Assembly (NCBI GenBank): GCA_964006375.1
Contig: OZ023269.1
Coordinates: 129,324,809-129,388,808, forward strand
Direction of reading: 5' to 3'
Length of the DNA: 64,000 nucleotides
DNA from: Tillus elongatus
Lineage: Eukaryota; Arthropoda; Insecta; Coleoptera; Cleridae
Part shown: positions 11,875 through 22,724 of the stretch, one piece after another
Layout: every line of letters begins with the position of its first letter
Numbering within the stretch: the stretch's first letter is position 1
Notes under the pieces: generated by a model
What the model saw: the letters and a program-made list of their open reading frames with translations, nothing else
Databases searched by the model: none
What the model was told of the DNA's origin: nothing
Made by a program: the position numbers and the translations under genes

Positions 11875-13581
11875 CTATCTAAAAAACGACTTCAAAGTAA
11901 GCTTAAATTGGCCGAGGCTGCTCAAATGTTTGACGCTCTCACGTAAATAATTATATAAGCGTATTGCAGTGTTGCGAGGTGCCCGATCAATCTGCTCGAT
12001 CCTATAAGAGGGAACATACAAATCTTTAGCCTGTCTTGTTTCATACGCTGTAATATTACCGCAGGTACTAAATTTTGCAATATTTTTTCTGACATAACAA
12101 AGCGCCTCGAGCATATATAGGCACGTCACTGTTAGAATGCCATACCGTATAAATAATGGTCTACAAGATGCGGAAGAGGGCAGGCCAAAGATGGTGCGGA
12201 CAATTCTCTTCTGCATCAACAGAACCCTCCCCAGATGCACACAGCCGCCCCAACATAGCAAACCATATGCCAGGAGACAGTTGACACTACCATAGTAGCA
12301 TGTCAACAACGCCTGAGCACTCAAGGAATCCCTCAGCTGCAACAACGCATAATTCCTGGATGCAAAAGAGGCCACCACATGGTCAATATGGACACCATAT
12401 GATCATTTAGAATCCAGATGGAGCCCCAAAAACTTTACAGGCGTGCCCTGTCTTATTGAACCGTTATCAGACCTCACATATAGGCTCAGATTCAGATGCA
12501 CGCCCACCGAAGAAAAAAGAAGCGTTTCAGTCCTCCGCGTGTTAAGAACCAGACCATTTCGCGAACACCAGGCTGACACCTGAGACACACACACACACAT
12601 TAGCTGCAGCACCATGCTCTTCAAAACTTTTCCCTGAGATTGCAGCCATGGTGTCATCTGCGTACAAAGTTAAGTGGTATTGTGGGAAATTATAAACAAT
12701 ATCGTTAAGAAAAAATTTAAACAAAACAGCGCCCAATATGCTGCCCTGCGGCAGGCCACTCGACACGGCTGAAAATCCAGACATATAGTTCTTACCTGCC
12801 TGCCGCATCCTGACTTCTCCCAGAAAGGTAGCTTTTCAGCCATAAATATGCACTTCCTCTTATGCCATAATGCTCCAATTTTTGCAATAAAAGTGCATGG
12901 TTGACCGCATCAAACGCTTTTGAAATGTCGAAAAACAGCCCGGCGGATTTAGACCCACTATTTATGTAATCCAAGACTGTCAGGTAAGTGCTAAGTACGG
13001 CATCCTAAGTTGACAGCTGCCCACGAATGCCAAATTGGCACGGAGACAGCAAATTGTATCTCTTCAAAGAGGACCCGAGGCTTAGCATAAATGACTTTTC
13101 AAAGATCTTAGAAAAAACCGAAAGCAGCGCAATCGCCCTGTAGTTGTCCAAAAGACGTGGATCTCCCTTCTTAAAGAGAGAGACAACAATGGCCGCCTTC
13201 AGACGCCCAGGAAAAAAGACCGACTTCAAATGACACATTTATAAGGTAAGTTAGTGGAACCACCAAAAGATGAGCAACCCCGCCAAGAAGACTACATGGT
13301 ATTTAATCTGTTCCTGATGATTTTTTAACTGCAACTAATTTTATGATCTCTAATACATCGTCGTCTGAGACAGGATATGAAAACATAGAATAGGGATTAG
13401 AGCTATTTTTCAATGCACAATTTATATCACAGTTTTTTGTCAGATACTTAATAGAGTCGACAAAGTGCGCATTGAGACTGTCAACAATCATATTAGGATC
13501 TGTCATAACGACACCGTCACCAGACAGAATACTCAGATTTGCCGCCTCGCTTAAATATAACCTACCCAATGATCGCATCAA
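11875..13581 (-). pseudogene. LINE reverse transcriptase, multiple frameshifts
   Basis: Consecutive frames in different phases read as one polymerase. 13581-13303 holds a fingers-side segment. 13238-13005 gives PGRLKAAIVVSLFKKGD and LLDNYRAIALLSVFSKIFEK. 12974-12792 gives motif A, FFDISKAFDAVNH (D codon near 12929). 12808-12542 gives motif B, GLPQGSILGAVLF, and the catalytic YADDT near 12664-12650. 12657-12403 gives the thumb start (WCSRNGLVLN). 12378-11875 gives the C-terminal part with LLTCYYGSVNCLLAYG. No RNase H domain follows, as expected for the Jockey and CR1 groups. The motifs are intact as residues, but the frame breaks rule out a working enzyme. Confidence 0.88.
12588..12599. repeat. 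Short (CA)n tract
   Basis: An ACACACACACAC run inside the reverse transcriptase relic. On the coding strand it replaces normal codons with VCVCV and coincides with a phase change. Confidence 0.8.
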
Positions 13582-13588
13582 ATGGACC

Positions 13589-13645
13589 TTCTAAGTGGCT
13601 AGCGCGATCACCGGATTTAACACTGAATGATATTTCATGCACTTC
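13589..13645 (+). pseudogene. Possible transposase scrap
   Basis: The plus strand reads SKWLARSPDLTLND, close to the (W)PARSPDLTPLDFFLWG block around the third catalytic aspartate of mariner-like transposases. Only about 15 residues match and nothing around it supports the call. Confidence 0.3.
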
Positions 13646-14449
13646 AACAGTGTCACATTCTGACTTGCAATAGGCAGAGGGGTCTGATTATTCTGATTGC
13701 TTCCACCTATTTTTCAAAATATTCCTTCCAGCATTCTCACAAATTCCTTTAATTTTGGTAAAAGTAATTGCTCTATATGTGCAAAAATTTATGTAAATCA
13801 AAAAATATTTTCTGACAAATCTTCTATTTTCGCTGGCCAATGAACTGATTTTGACTTTTCACTATAATATGTGTTACATAAATACGTAGGATAGCTGTTG
13901 ATTAAATGTGTACAAAGAATGTCTGATGATGTAAAACACTGGCTATCTGTGATGAATAAAAATAAGATACTCTGAAGAAGATTGCTTGGTATTCGTATAT
14001 TTTTTCCATTTCTGCAAATAGCCTGACCATTGAGGAAGAACTTTGCCCGTTATTATGAATGATAACACAAGAAATAAAGCAAATCAAAACGTCTAGAGTT
14101 CTGGCTTATCAGCGTTAAAGACTAATTAAAGAAAGACGCCAATAATAGATAAAGGTTACAGTTCACTTAATTTGTTTGATGGAAATAAATCCATTAAAAA
14201 TATTAAAAGGCGAAGAGGTTTATAGTTGATGCTTTATTTCTAACACATATCAGAAACTTGTGCCTTGGTAATAACTTAAAAAGCAAATATGTAACGCTAA
14301 GTGAACGAAGCAGCAATAATATTAAAAGAAAATAAGAGAAGGCACTTATTATTATTGAAATATTAAAATGCAAATAAGAATTTTAATAACATTAAGATCA
14401 TGGGTCTGGTAACAGTATTTTAATTCGAAAACGTCAACTTGCCCAGGTG
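13646..14449. other. No recognised feature
   Basis: A+T-rich sequence without detectable coding or repeat ends. Confidence 0.45.
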
Positions 14450-14520
14450 TTTTTTTCTCTCTCAGGGCTCGTCCGCGTTTTGCCGCCCCGATAGCACTGC
14501 AGCCTTTGCTTATTGTGCAT
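14450..14520 (-). mobile_element. RNase H LINE, 3' end only
   Basis: TTTTTTCTCTCTCAGGGCTC then GCCGCCCCGATAGCACTGCA is the inverse of the 3' untranslated end and A-tail of the LINE at 40240-41350. Only about 70 bp remain. Confidence 0.75.
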
Positions 14521-14852
14521 TGCGCAGGTGTTGAACCAACAAAAACTACCCCAACCCTTGGTTAAATAATGAAGCACTTACAAAATTGAAAATATTTCTT
14601 AAAAGTCAACTAAATTTTTTTTAATAACGGCAGAAAAGATGAGTTACTTGACATCTGAAATATTAAAGAACAAAAAGCTAGCAAATGCCACTCTGAATTC
14701 CTGGAGTTTACGATGTCGTGTTGTTGTCGCAACCTTGACTCTCTCGTCTCCAGCAGTTTATTCAATTCATTGTGGCCTCTGCACTTCTTCAATTTGACCA
14801 CAATTTCCTCTTAGTCTGCGTCTCTCCTTTTTTCCATTTTGTCATACTGGTC

Positions 14853-15345
14853 CTTTTTTTCTTCCTTAAGAGTTCGTCCGCGTCTTTGCCGCCCCGATAG
14901 CACCGCAGCTTTTGGCTTATTGTGCATACCCTTTGTCTTACCTACTCCACCCATTCCAAAATCACTATCCCTTGAACTAGTCTACACAGCAATTGGTAGG
15001 GTGAAGTTTTATATGGCTCTGTCTCCGGTCTAGGCTGTCCGTAGATTAGTTGTCTTTTGCGGTCCAGAGCTTTACACTCGCACAAGATGTGCCGGGCTGA
15101 TACCTCCCCCTCGCTACAGAGTCTGCATGCCAGGTCTCTCACGAACCGCCCCATTTTATGCAGGTGTTTCTTGACGGCCATGTGTCCCGTCAAGAGTCCT
15201 GTTATGTTCCTGAGCTGCCCTCTCCTAAGATTTCGCAGCTCCACAGCTCTCTTTGAACTGGGTTCCCCAATTACTGACTTCCCATGTCTGAGCCCTGGAC
15301 AGTCTGCCCAGTACATACTCGTCCTACTGAGCGACCAATTTCTAA
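14853..15345 (-). mobile_element. RNase H LINE, C-terminal fragment
   Basis: The A-tail side is at 14853 and the fragment runs up to 15345 before breaking off. On the minus strand one frame covers the C-terminal region: MYWADCPGLRHGKSV, GLLTGHMAVKKHLHKMG, then the cysteine/histidine cluster CRLCSEG..ARHILCEC, ending ..VILEWVE near 14942. The match to the 40.9-41.3 kb copy is close throughout. Upstream of 15345 the same frame runs on into unrelated mariner sequence, so the apparent 226-residue protein is chimeric. Confidence 0.82.
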
Positions 15346-15374
15346 CAATGTGAAAACATTTTGAGAAACTGGGT

Positions 15375-15690
15375 GTGCTACGGACGTGTTTAGGTCTGCG
15401 CATCTTAAAAACCCAGGTTCTACTGAAAATATTGCTGCTGTTATTGAAAGCGTGACCGAAGCCGAAATTTATCGATCCCACGTCGTGATGTACGAAAAAC
15501 TCATCGAAAATTACCTCAAGAAGATCAAGTTTTGCAAGAACTCTCGTGAATGACCATTGAATGTTGTTATATTCCATACATAATAGCAAGTTCCAAAGAA
15601 AATAATGAAATAAAAAATTCATCGAAATCTAAATTTGAAGTGTGTTTTAGTTAACTTTACTTTCCAAAGCACCAATTGGGTAAGTATATA
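15375..15690 (+). mobile_element. mariner internal-deletion derivative
   Basis: In one frame the plus strand reads STENIAAVIESVTE, the N-terminal linker seen as TPENIAAV..SV.E in mariner-like transposases. Within a few codons it jumps to YEKLIENYLKKIKFCKNSRE, then a TGA, then PLNVVIFHT: the C-terminal block that reads ..C..SRGGHLNDVVFHT in the family. The middle, including all catalytic aspartates, is deleted. The downstream AACTTTACTTTCCAAAGC resembles mariner 3' ends. Confidence 0.6.
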
Positions 15691-15779
15691 ATAGGAATAT
15701 AAGGTACTTGAGTATAATGCGCCTATCCCTTCAATCCAACCAATTATCTTCATTATATGAAAAATAGTTTCCAATACAC

Positions 15780-16450
15780 CTTATCCAGGTCTACAAAGGC
15801 ATTAAACGTGCCTGTATTTTTCTCAAGCCTCACTTTATCCTATTGTTTTTGCTGGCACGGCTTCTCTAGTGACTTGACCAGTTCTTGGTGTTTGGTGTAG
15901 CCCAGGGCTCAGTCTTTGGTCTTTTGCTTTTCAATATACTTGTAAATGATGTGACAGATGGTTTTCACTATATCTCGTGTTTATGCGGGCGACTTTAAGA
16001 TGTTCGTTGAAGCTGATAGCGTGGACGACTGTCGCGGTCTGGAGGAGGCTTGGAAATCATTAAAGCTGTGGCCAGGCCGCAACACGCTTTATTTGAATGC
16101 GGGGAAATGTGTAATGCCGTATACCTTTAGGACAGCCAGAACTGATTTTGAGTATGTTTTGTACGACACTGTGCTCTTGCGAGCTAGGAGTTGATTATGA
16201 TTGAAAGCTGTCGTTCATTGACGATTTATGTATGGATGCAATAAAAACTATGGGTTTTGTGGTGTGAAACTGTCGTGAATTTTCGAGTGCAGACCCACTT
16301 GTATTTCTTAGTTATGCCTTGTTGAAGCCTAAGCTCGAATAAGCGTTTTCCATTTGGTCACATTATTACGGTACACATGTAGCAAGTTATAGAGCAAATT
16401 TTGCGTCGCTTTATGAAGTGTTTAGGCTTTAAGATTGATTGAGCGTATCC
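15780..16450 (+). pseudogene. Jockey-like LINE reverse transcriptase relic
   Basis: The plus strand reads GVAQGSVFGLLLFNILVND (motif B), then after a short shift YAGDFKMFVEADSVDDC (motif C, with YAGD in place of the catalytic YADD). WKSLKLWPGRNTLYLNAGKC follows from 16030. Stops then interrupt a thumb region still readable as KLSFIDD, AIKTMGFV and ALLKPKLE. The YADD to YAGD change removes one of the two metal-binding aspartates. No 3' end or tail was identified. Confidence 0.75.
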
Positions 16451-16689
16451 TCCTGTTGTGTATCCACATGATTTGCTTATGCTTATGTTCTCATTCTCGA
16501 TTTTAGATCAAAGACGCCAATATTTACTAGTTTTACTTATATTTGGTGTAATGAATAACACAAATGACTGCACTGACATATTAAAATTAGTAATTTTTTT
16601 GTTTGCAGCGAAGGAATACCACCACCACCAAATTTTCTCCATTGCATCGTAAGCTGATTCTATGTACAAAGTTTGACATATTTTGTGAT

Positions 16690-16760
16690 ACATTTTTTTT
16701 CAACATTCAAAAGTCGGGATCTCCTTATTAGTGAATTTTTTCTACGAAAATTCACTAATA
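16690..16760. mobile_element. Solo H end of an HP element
   Basis: CAACATTCAAAAGTCGGGAT then the hairpin TTAGTGAATTTT..AAAATTCACTAA at 16728-16758, with a nearly perfect stem. Confidence 0.75.
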
Positions 16761-16765
16761 ACAAT

Positions 16766-17510
16766 TAAATAAATAATGTATTATAATACATTATTTTTTA
16801 GTATCTCAAACAAAATAAGCCTAGAAACACATTCATTTTTTTATGTGGAAACAGATGATAAAACTTTTTTTTAATGAGGAAACCAAATGAATAACGCAAG
16901 AAAAATGTAATAATTAAATCAAATGTGATTGGAATAAAATGCAACAGGTGCAGTTACCCAATGTTCACAATGTTTCATTCGACAGGTGTGATATATGTAT
17001 AATGTATCGACTAATAAAGCAAAGCTGACTCATCTAGACACTCCAAAAAAAGGCCCTTTGAGATAAAGCTATGTTGACATTCAATAATGAGGCAACTAAC
17101 AGTGACTAATAATTATTATAACATACATTATCTGATAAAGTTGTGAAACTTATGATCTCCTTTTTTGTTTAGAAACTATAATTACATACTTTATCGAAGC
17201 TACCTTGTAATTAAATATAAATCAAGATCAGAATAGAACAGTGAACTTTAATATAAACATCACCTTATTTATAATTTTGACTTTGCCGAAATTATTTCTT
17301 TCAGTCAGATCACTTCTGAACTCTGTAAAATTTTTTGATAGTTCTAAGAAAATTATTTTCGGTCAGGCGACTTTAAAGTTACTAGATTAGACTGGGTTTG
17401 CCGAAAGGCTGCAGGTGGATAAACTAACGAAGCAATTTCTGAGAAGCAATGTGCCGTGTAGTACCATTAGAAGGAATAGAGCTCTCAATACGTTCGTGAC
17501 TTTTTGAATT
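16766..17510. other. No recognised feature
   Basis: A+T-rich sequence. The left end of the next mariner could not be fixed in it. Confidence 0.45.
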
Positions 17511-18758
17511 TCCAGTCTCATCACAGAGACGGCAGCACTGCTCCTGTCAACAAGCATCTCTCAGTTGACTCCTGTCAATTTTGAACAAGCTGCGTCATTT
17601 AGTTTGTGTTAGATAGCCATTCAAAGCAGACAACCTCTTGAGTTATAACGAAAATGGAAAAAAGTGAACTTCGTGTGCTCATCAAACATTATTTTTTTGC
17701 GGAAAAAAACACCACTCAAACCAAGGCTAAGCTTGATAAACACTATGGGGACTCTGCACCTTCAATTTCCATGGTAAAAAAGTGGTTTACTGAATTTTGT
17801 TGCGGCTGTACAAGCACAAATGACGCCGAACGTTCTGCACGCCCAGCTGAGGTCGCTACACCCGAAAAAAATCAGGATATGGTGTTGGCCAATCGGAGAT
17901 TGAAAGTGCGGGAGATTGTGGAAGCCATAGGCATATCACATGGCTCAGTGGTTTCGATTTTGCATGATCACTTGGGTATGAGAAAGCTACCCGCAAGATG
18001 GGTGCCGCGTTTGCTCACAATCGACCACAAACGCAATCGTGTGGCAACTTCGAAGAAGTATTTGGCGTTGTTCAACCGCAATAGGGACGAGTTTTTGCGC
18101 CGTTTCGTAACCGTGGACGAAACAAGGATTCACCACAACACACCAGAGACTAAACAGCAGTCAAAACAGTGGGTTTCTCCGTGCGAATCGACGCTGAAGA
18201 AGGCCAAGGTGGGTTTGTCAGCCAATAAAGTCATGGCGACCATTTTTTTTAGATGCACGCGGTATAATACACATTGATTTCCTTCAAAAGAGAAGAACAA
18301 TCAATGGCGAATATTATATCAACTTATTGGACCGATTCAATGACGATTTCAAGAAAAAACGACCGCATTTGGCCAAGAAGAAAGTTCTTTTCGATCAAGA
18401 CAATGGAAGGGTGCACACATGTGTAGTCTTCATGGCGAAATTGCATAAATTGGGCTACGAATTGCTGCCTCATCCGCCCTATTCTTCGGATTTAGCTCAT
18501 AGTGACAATTTCTTGTTTCCAAACTTAAAGAAATGGCTCGGCGGAAACAGTTTTAACTCCAATGATGAAATCATCTCACAAACGAATATCTATTTTGAGG
18601 ACCTAGACAAATCTTATTTTTTGAAGGGATAAAAAAAATGTAGAAACGTTGGATGAAGTGTATAGAGCGCAAAGGGGACTATGGTGAGAAATAAAATGAT
18701 TTTTTGTCAAAAAATCTGTGTTTCATTCAAAAAGGCACGGACATTGACCCGCCCTCGT
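17511..18758 (+). mobile_element. mariner element (DD34D type), left terminus missing
   Basis: A leader, a broken transposase gene and a 3' terminus ending GACCCGCCCTCG before TA at 18759-18760. The inverse, CGAGGGCGGGTC, was not found upstream, so the left end is truncated or too diverged to see. Confidence 0.85.
17654..18632 (+). pseudogene. mariner transposase, one frameshift
   Basis: The start is the ATG at 17654 (MEKSELRVLIKHYFFAEKNT), the usual mariner N-terminus. The helix-turn-helix half includes GDSAPSISMVKKWFTEF and LKVREIVEAIGISHGSV. The catalytic half shows VTVDETRIHH (first D), FDQDNGRVHT (second D) and SSDLAHSDNFLF (third D); these residues survive although neighbours have drifted (DNGRVHT where DNAR.H is usual, SSDLAHSD for SPDLAPSD). 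An extra base in the T run near 18246 shifts the frame: the first frame stops at 18277, and DARGIIHIDFLQ-like sequence continues in the next frame to 18632. At about 345 residues the reconstructed length is normal for mariner. Confidence 0.9.
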
Positions 18759-18829
18759 ATTTTTTGATTCAATATAAGTAAAAATGACAGTGACAGATTA
18801 ATCTTATATAAAGCGAAGTACTAGTTTCT

Positions 18830-19050
18830 GAAAGGAAAGTCAAAAACGACAGAGTAGTGGTCTGACATGATGTCGTTGAGAAAGTGCCGTGAAAAGTGAT
18901 ACCCGACAGAAGATCATTAATATACAAAATGAAGAAATGGGGGCCATAACAGAACCTTGTAGAACACCTATGTCAACTGCTAATTTTGTTATGAGACACC
19001 ACCAACAATCAAATGTAAATGGGATTCCTGGGAAAACTTGATAGCCATAA
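18830..19050 (-). pseudogene. LINE reverse transcriptase scrap
   Basis: The minus strand reads DIGVLQGSVMAPIS, then in the next phase FFILYINDLLSGITF. Together these correspond to motif B (GVPQGSVLGP) and the following F..YINDL of non-LTR reverse transcriptases. About 60 residues remain with a shift between them. Family not determined. Confidence 0.6.
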
Positions 19051-19364
19051 ACAAAAATTTGTGGGCATTTAGGCATTTATACGTTAGAAGTTTATTTAAA
19101 AAAGTCATATACAAAACCTGATTAAATGAATTATATATTAATACCCAAAGAAAAAGCATGACCTTTTTCAAATGTTTCAAGAACAAAATTTCTAATATCT
19201 TTATTAACCAGGATCCGATTTCCGCGAAAGAAAAATAAAGACATTTCCTGGATTTCAAGTCAAATCTGGCAGTTACAAATAACATCGGAATTTGAGTCAA
19301 AATTTAGCATAATTTCAGGATACGGTTAATTTGATTTTTTGTATACTCAAGTTATTCATTCCAC

Positions 19365-19612
19365 TTCGCGGCCTCTGTGGCTGAGTTGGGAAGTTCACTG
19401 AAACTCTGAGTTCGGTGGTTCGAGACTCACCGGCAGAGTAAGATTTTTCAATCACTTCTGTCGTTGGGATCGAGCTAAGGTGGAGGTTAGGTTAGTGTAG
19501 ATTAGCAGAAAGGGCCACAATGGCCGAATTGTTAGTAAGCATCTTGCCTTTACTTTTGAGGTTGCACTTCAGACGATTTAATTTTTTTTAATGCAGCCTC
19601 CCGAGTACTTTT
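19365..19612 (+). mobile_element. tRNA-derived SINE, second family
   Basis: GCGGCCTCTGTGGCTGAGTT (A box TGGCTGAGTTGG) is followed 46 bp on by GGTGGTTCGAGACTC (B box). A body without coding ends in a T-rich stretch (AATTTTTTTTAATG). No second copy was seen here, and no target duplication was found. Confidence 0.65.
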
Positions 19613-20158
19613 TGAGTTTTGTGTGTTTTTTAATCTATATCAAGACACTATTTTTTTCTAATGGCAAACATTAAATCCAAAAAGCACTACCATAAAAAAA
19701 CGGCAGTGTATTGTAGCACCTGGCAAGAACTGAAATGTGAAGCGACTTCTAAAAAACAAAAAGTACCAAATTTTAATTATGTTATAGAAAACCGGAGTAT
19801 CAAAGAAATAATGGTCTTGGAACTGTTTTATATTACATGCAAAACGCTTTGGGAAACGTGCAAGATTCTGTATTAGGTTTCATTTCAAGTAATTATAAAA
19901 GCAATAAAACTACAATTTCAAATCACTGCTCCATTATAGAGGCAATAATGTTTGAAATGACATCAATGCACACAATCCAATGCGTTTTATTGCGGTTTGT
20001 AAATAGCTTAAAATTTATCACTGACCGATCCGTATTAGGTAGAACACACACATTTTGAAAATGAAATAATTAGGTTCGTTTAATGGAGTTCATTTTTTAT
20101 TATTGTACCGATAGTAAATGGTAATTACAAAATATACAAGAAAAGACGTATTAATAAT
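19613..20158. other. No recognised feature
   Basis: Short open frames only; none is recognisable. Confidence 0.45.
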
Positions 20159-20294
20159 AAGTACAGTTTGGAAAACCCAATTCAACCCTTCGATGATGCT
20201 AACTTTGTTAGCGAAACGATCGTCGGGTCTAAAAATTATATTGTGATGAACTGGGTTCTCTAAACTGTACTTATCAGTGCTCATCACAGGTTCC
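20159..20294 (+). mobile_element. PLE-like unit A with extended stem I
   Basis: AAGTACAGTTTGG and AAACCCAATTCA on the left pair with TGAACTGGGTTCTC and TAAACTGTACTT on the right, around a hammerhead-like core at 20185-20228. It ends CAGTGCTCATCACAGGTTCC, a motif shared with the units at 4.8, 7.9 and 51.5 kb. Confidence 0.75.
20185..20228 (+). ncRNA. Hammerhead-like motif, family A
   Basis: Core box TCGATGA (20190-20196, where the consensus is CTGATGA), one spare T, stem II GCTAAC/GTTAGC with loop TTT, GAAAC (20213-20217), palindromic helix III ACGATCGT, and cleavage triplet GTC (20222-20224). Stem I is ACCC/GGGT, extended by the flanking inverted repeat. The changed first two core bases probably abolish cleavage. 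Confidence 0.6.
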
Positions 20295-20529
20295 AAACAT
20301 TCACCCATTTAAAATATGTATTATTAGCTATAGAAGAAAATCGCTAAAGATCTTGTAATGACTTAGCCAGACACCATATTTCTGAAAGCTCACTTCGCAG
20401 AAATCTCACAAAGTATCAACTTTATCACTAAAAAATCATGTTAGTACAAGAACTTTCAACAATCAGAGGGTAGAATCTTGTGAAATGATGCGAACAAAAC
20501 CCGAATTTTGAAAATAAAATTTCGTTTTC

Positions 20530-21809
20530 AGAAGTGGAACTGTAGGTTATTTTGAGGTTGGAAGGTTTGATGGCATTTCCGATGTGACAGAAAGTTAGTT
20601 TTATGTTTGACGTTTATGAAATGGGTCGCTTTTCGCTTGAACAAAGTTGGAAAATATTAAAAACTCCTTTCCAAAGTGGTGAGTCTTCTACTCAAATTGT
20701 AAGAAATTTACGAAAAAAATTTGACAAAAAGGATGTGTGAAAAACGCAGTTTGTGGATCAATTTGTGAAGCGAGTTCGTGAAACTGGATCGTTATTGGAT
20801 AAAACAACCCGTGTACGTACTCGTCCAGTGCGCTCAACCGAAATCATCGCTGCTGTTGCTCAGAGTGTGCGTGAACAACCATCAACATCAACTCGTCATC
20901 GTTCTCAAGAATTGAACATTTCACGTACTTCTTTAAGAAGAATGTTGCATAAAGATCTCGGTATGAATGCGTACAAAGTTCAATTAGTGCAAGATCTGAA
21001 GCCGCATGACCATCCGATGCGTTTTCGGTTTGCTAAATGGGCCAAAGACCGCTTGACCGAAGATGAGCATTTTTACCGAAAAATCATATTTTCAAATGAA
21101 ACTCATTTCCACCTCGGAGGATACGTCAATAAGCAAAATTGTCGTATCTGGAGCTCAGAAAATCCAGACGTCATCGTGGAAAAACTAATGCATCCACAAC
21201 GATTGACTGCCTGGTGCGGATTTTGGTCTGGTTGCATTATTGGGCCATTTTTCTTCGAAAATGAGTAAGGAAACGCCGTTACGGTGAATAGCGATCGCTA
21301 CCGCGCCATGCTAAAAGATTTTTTGCTTCCCAAAATTGAAGAGTATGACATAGACGACATTTGGTTTCAACAGGACGGAGCAACGTGCCACACAGCCAAC
21401 GTAACAATCGATCTTTTGCGCACTGTTTTCAAAAATCACAATCAGCCGAAATGCTGATGTCAATTGGCCACCTCGAAGCTGCGATTTAACTCCGATGGAC
21501 CTTTTTTTGTGGGGGAGCCGTTAAGGACAAGTGTTACGCTAACCATCCAGAGACGATTAACGACTTAAAACCTGAAATCGAAGTTGCCATTGACGAAATA
21601 GAGGCCCAAACAATCAAAAATATACTGAAAAATTGGACTGATCGAATGGGGTATTGTAAGGCTAGCCGTGGCAGTCATTTGAATGAAGTTGTTTTCCATT
21701 CCTGAATGGACAGGTTCAATCTTTCTAATAAACTCATAACTTTGAAAAAATATTCATTAGTTTTTTTATATAGCCGATTCAAGTTCCAAATCTTAAGTGG
21801 CCCACCCTT

Positions 21810-21810
<1 letters not shown>
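20530..21810 (+). mobile_element. mariner-related element, second type
   Basis: Leader, broken transposase gene (20621-21705) and a 3' end reading TCTTAAGTGGCCCACCCTTT, followed at once by a (TA)n array. No inverse of GTGGCCCACCC was found at the left, so that end is lost or beyond recognition; the left limit is approximate. Confidence 0.8.
20621..21705 (+). pseudogene. mariner-related transposase, first catalytic Asp changed to Asn
   Basis: From ATG 20621: MGRFSLEQSWKILKTPFQSG, an in-frame TGA at 20738, then FVKRVRETGSLLDK, RTRPVRSTEIIAAVAQSV and PSTSTRHRSQELNISRTSLR (the two DNA-binding helices and linker). The first catalytic motif reads IFSNETHFHLGGYVNKQNCR; codon AAT at 21095-21097 replaces the usual aspartate. 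After a TAA at 21266 the frame continues with DIDDIWFQQDGATCHTA (second D), then shifts to NWPPRSCDLTPMDLFLWG (third D). It ends ..CKASRGSHLNEVVFHS at 21705. Two stops and at least two shifts make it non-functional. The motifs resemble the long-TIR mariner at 2.0 kb more than the DD34D mariner at 17.6 kb. Confidence 0.9.

Positions 21811-21813
<3 letters not shown>

Positions 21814-21895
<82 letters not shown>
21814..21895. repeat. (TA)n microsatellite
   Basis: It begins at the outer end of the preceding mariner. Confidence 0.95.
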
Positions 21896-21896
<1 letters not shown>

Positions 21897-22187
21897 CATG
21901 CTGAGCTGGACCTGTACATGTATGCAGTGTAGACAACTCCTTATATACCAAATAAGCAATCGCGTAACATGATTCTAATCTTGAGGAAACCCAAAATCCC
22001 ACAGACAAACGATTAATAATAGTTAATGACTTTAATGGTGTTGAAAATAAACAAAACCAGATTATAAACGATTGATGTAATATGGAGTTTACGTTGCCTT
22101 GAAGAAAACAAAGCCGCTAATGTTTTTCCAAGAAAATCTACATTACAGACTAAACCAGAGATGAGAGATGATTTAATGATTCATAAA
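21896..22187 (-). other. Presumed intron of the phosphatase gene
   Basis: Lies downstream of the splice donor at 22193-22188 in the gene's orientation. No coding recognised. Confidence 0.4.
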
Positions 22188-22193
22188 ACTTAC

Positions 22194-22538
22194 CAATAAA
22201 GTCATAGGCTTCTTCAAAATACTGTTTGAGGTTCTGGTGTCCAGAATCGGATGCAGGTATTTGTTTGTATATGATATCACAGGATTCGTGGTACCCTGGT
22301 AGTTGTGAGGTTACGTTTAGAACACATGTGGTACCCAGGTGTTTGAGAGAGGTCAAGTCTGCTGCATCCTTGCTGTTACCTATGTACAGATGCGGTAGGA
22401 CTCTAGAAGCGGGGTGGGAATCGATGTCTGCTAAGGCTGGACACGATGCGGAAGTGCTCAGCCCTTTAGAAGACAGCCCAGCGACCAATGTGTCTTCGCA
22501 GAACTCCTTGTGTTTACGGTGGAATTCTCTGTGACCTC
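22194..22538 (-). CDS. DUSP10: Internal exon of a DUSP10/MKP-5-like MAP kinase phosphatase
   Basis: This is the only convincing host exon. It is bounded by an acceptor on the minus strand (TTTGTTACAG before 22538) and a donor (GTAAGT, 22193 back to 22188). The 345 bp encode 114 codons plus split codons at both ends. It begins GHREFHRKHKEFCEDTL, like the end of the rhodanese-like kinase-binding domain of MKP-5. A Ser/Ala-rich linker follows, then the start of the dual-specificity phosphatase domain: RVLPHLYIGNSKDAADLTSL, CVLNVTSQLPGYHE, YKQIPASDSGHQNLKQYFEE, AYDFI. The catalytic HCxxGxxRS loop would be in the next exon, which I could not find. MKP-5 removes phosphates from JNK and p38 in other animals. 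No stop or frameshift is present, unlike every transposon gene here. Subfamily assignment rests on pattern recognition alone. Confidence 0.82.
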
Positions 22539-22724
22539 CTGTAACAAATGATGACTCATCTTAATGTGCGAAGTAGTCAGCCGGCACGAGAAAGTTACGT
22601 GCAAGACAAGAAAGTTGCGATGTAGACAGTTTTATTTGTTTTACCTAGATCTGGTTGTAAAAATTGTATCAACCAGTAAAACGTACATGATAAAAGCACA
22701 ACATATTATGCCGTGATAAAAGTA

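Larger units (their letters stand above)
11739..13600 (-). mobile_element. Jockey/CR1-like LINE, 5'-truncated
   Basis: A non-LTR retrotransposon on the minus strand. Its 3' tail is a (TTTA)n run at 11739-11762 on the plus strand, and the reverse transcriptase relic lies upstream. The 5' part (endonuclease, ORF1) is absent. No target duplication was identified. Confidence 0.85.

Noticed and set aside
14942..15622. A single 226-residue protein on the minus strand
   Set aside because: Its C-terminal half is LINE and its N-terminal half is antisense to a mariner relic. The junction at about 15345 is an insertion border.
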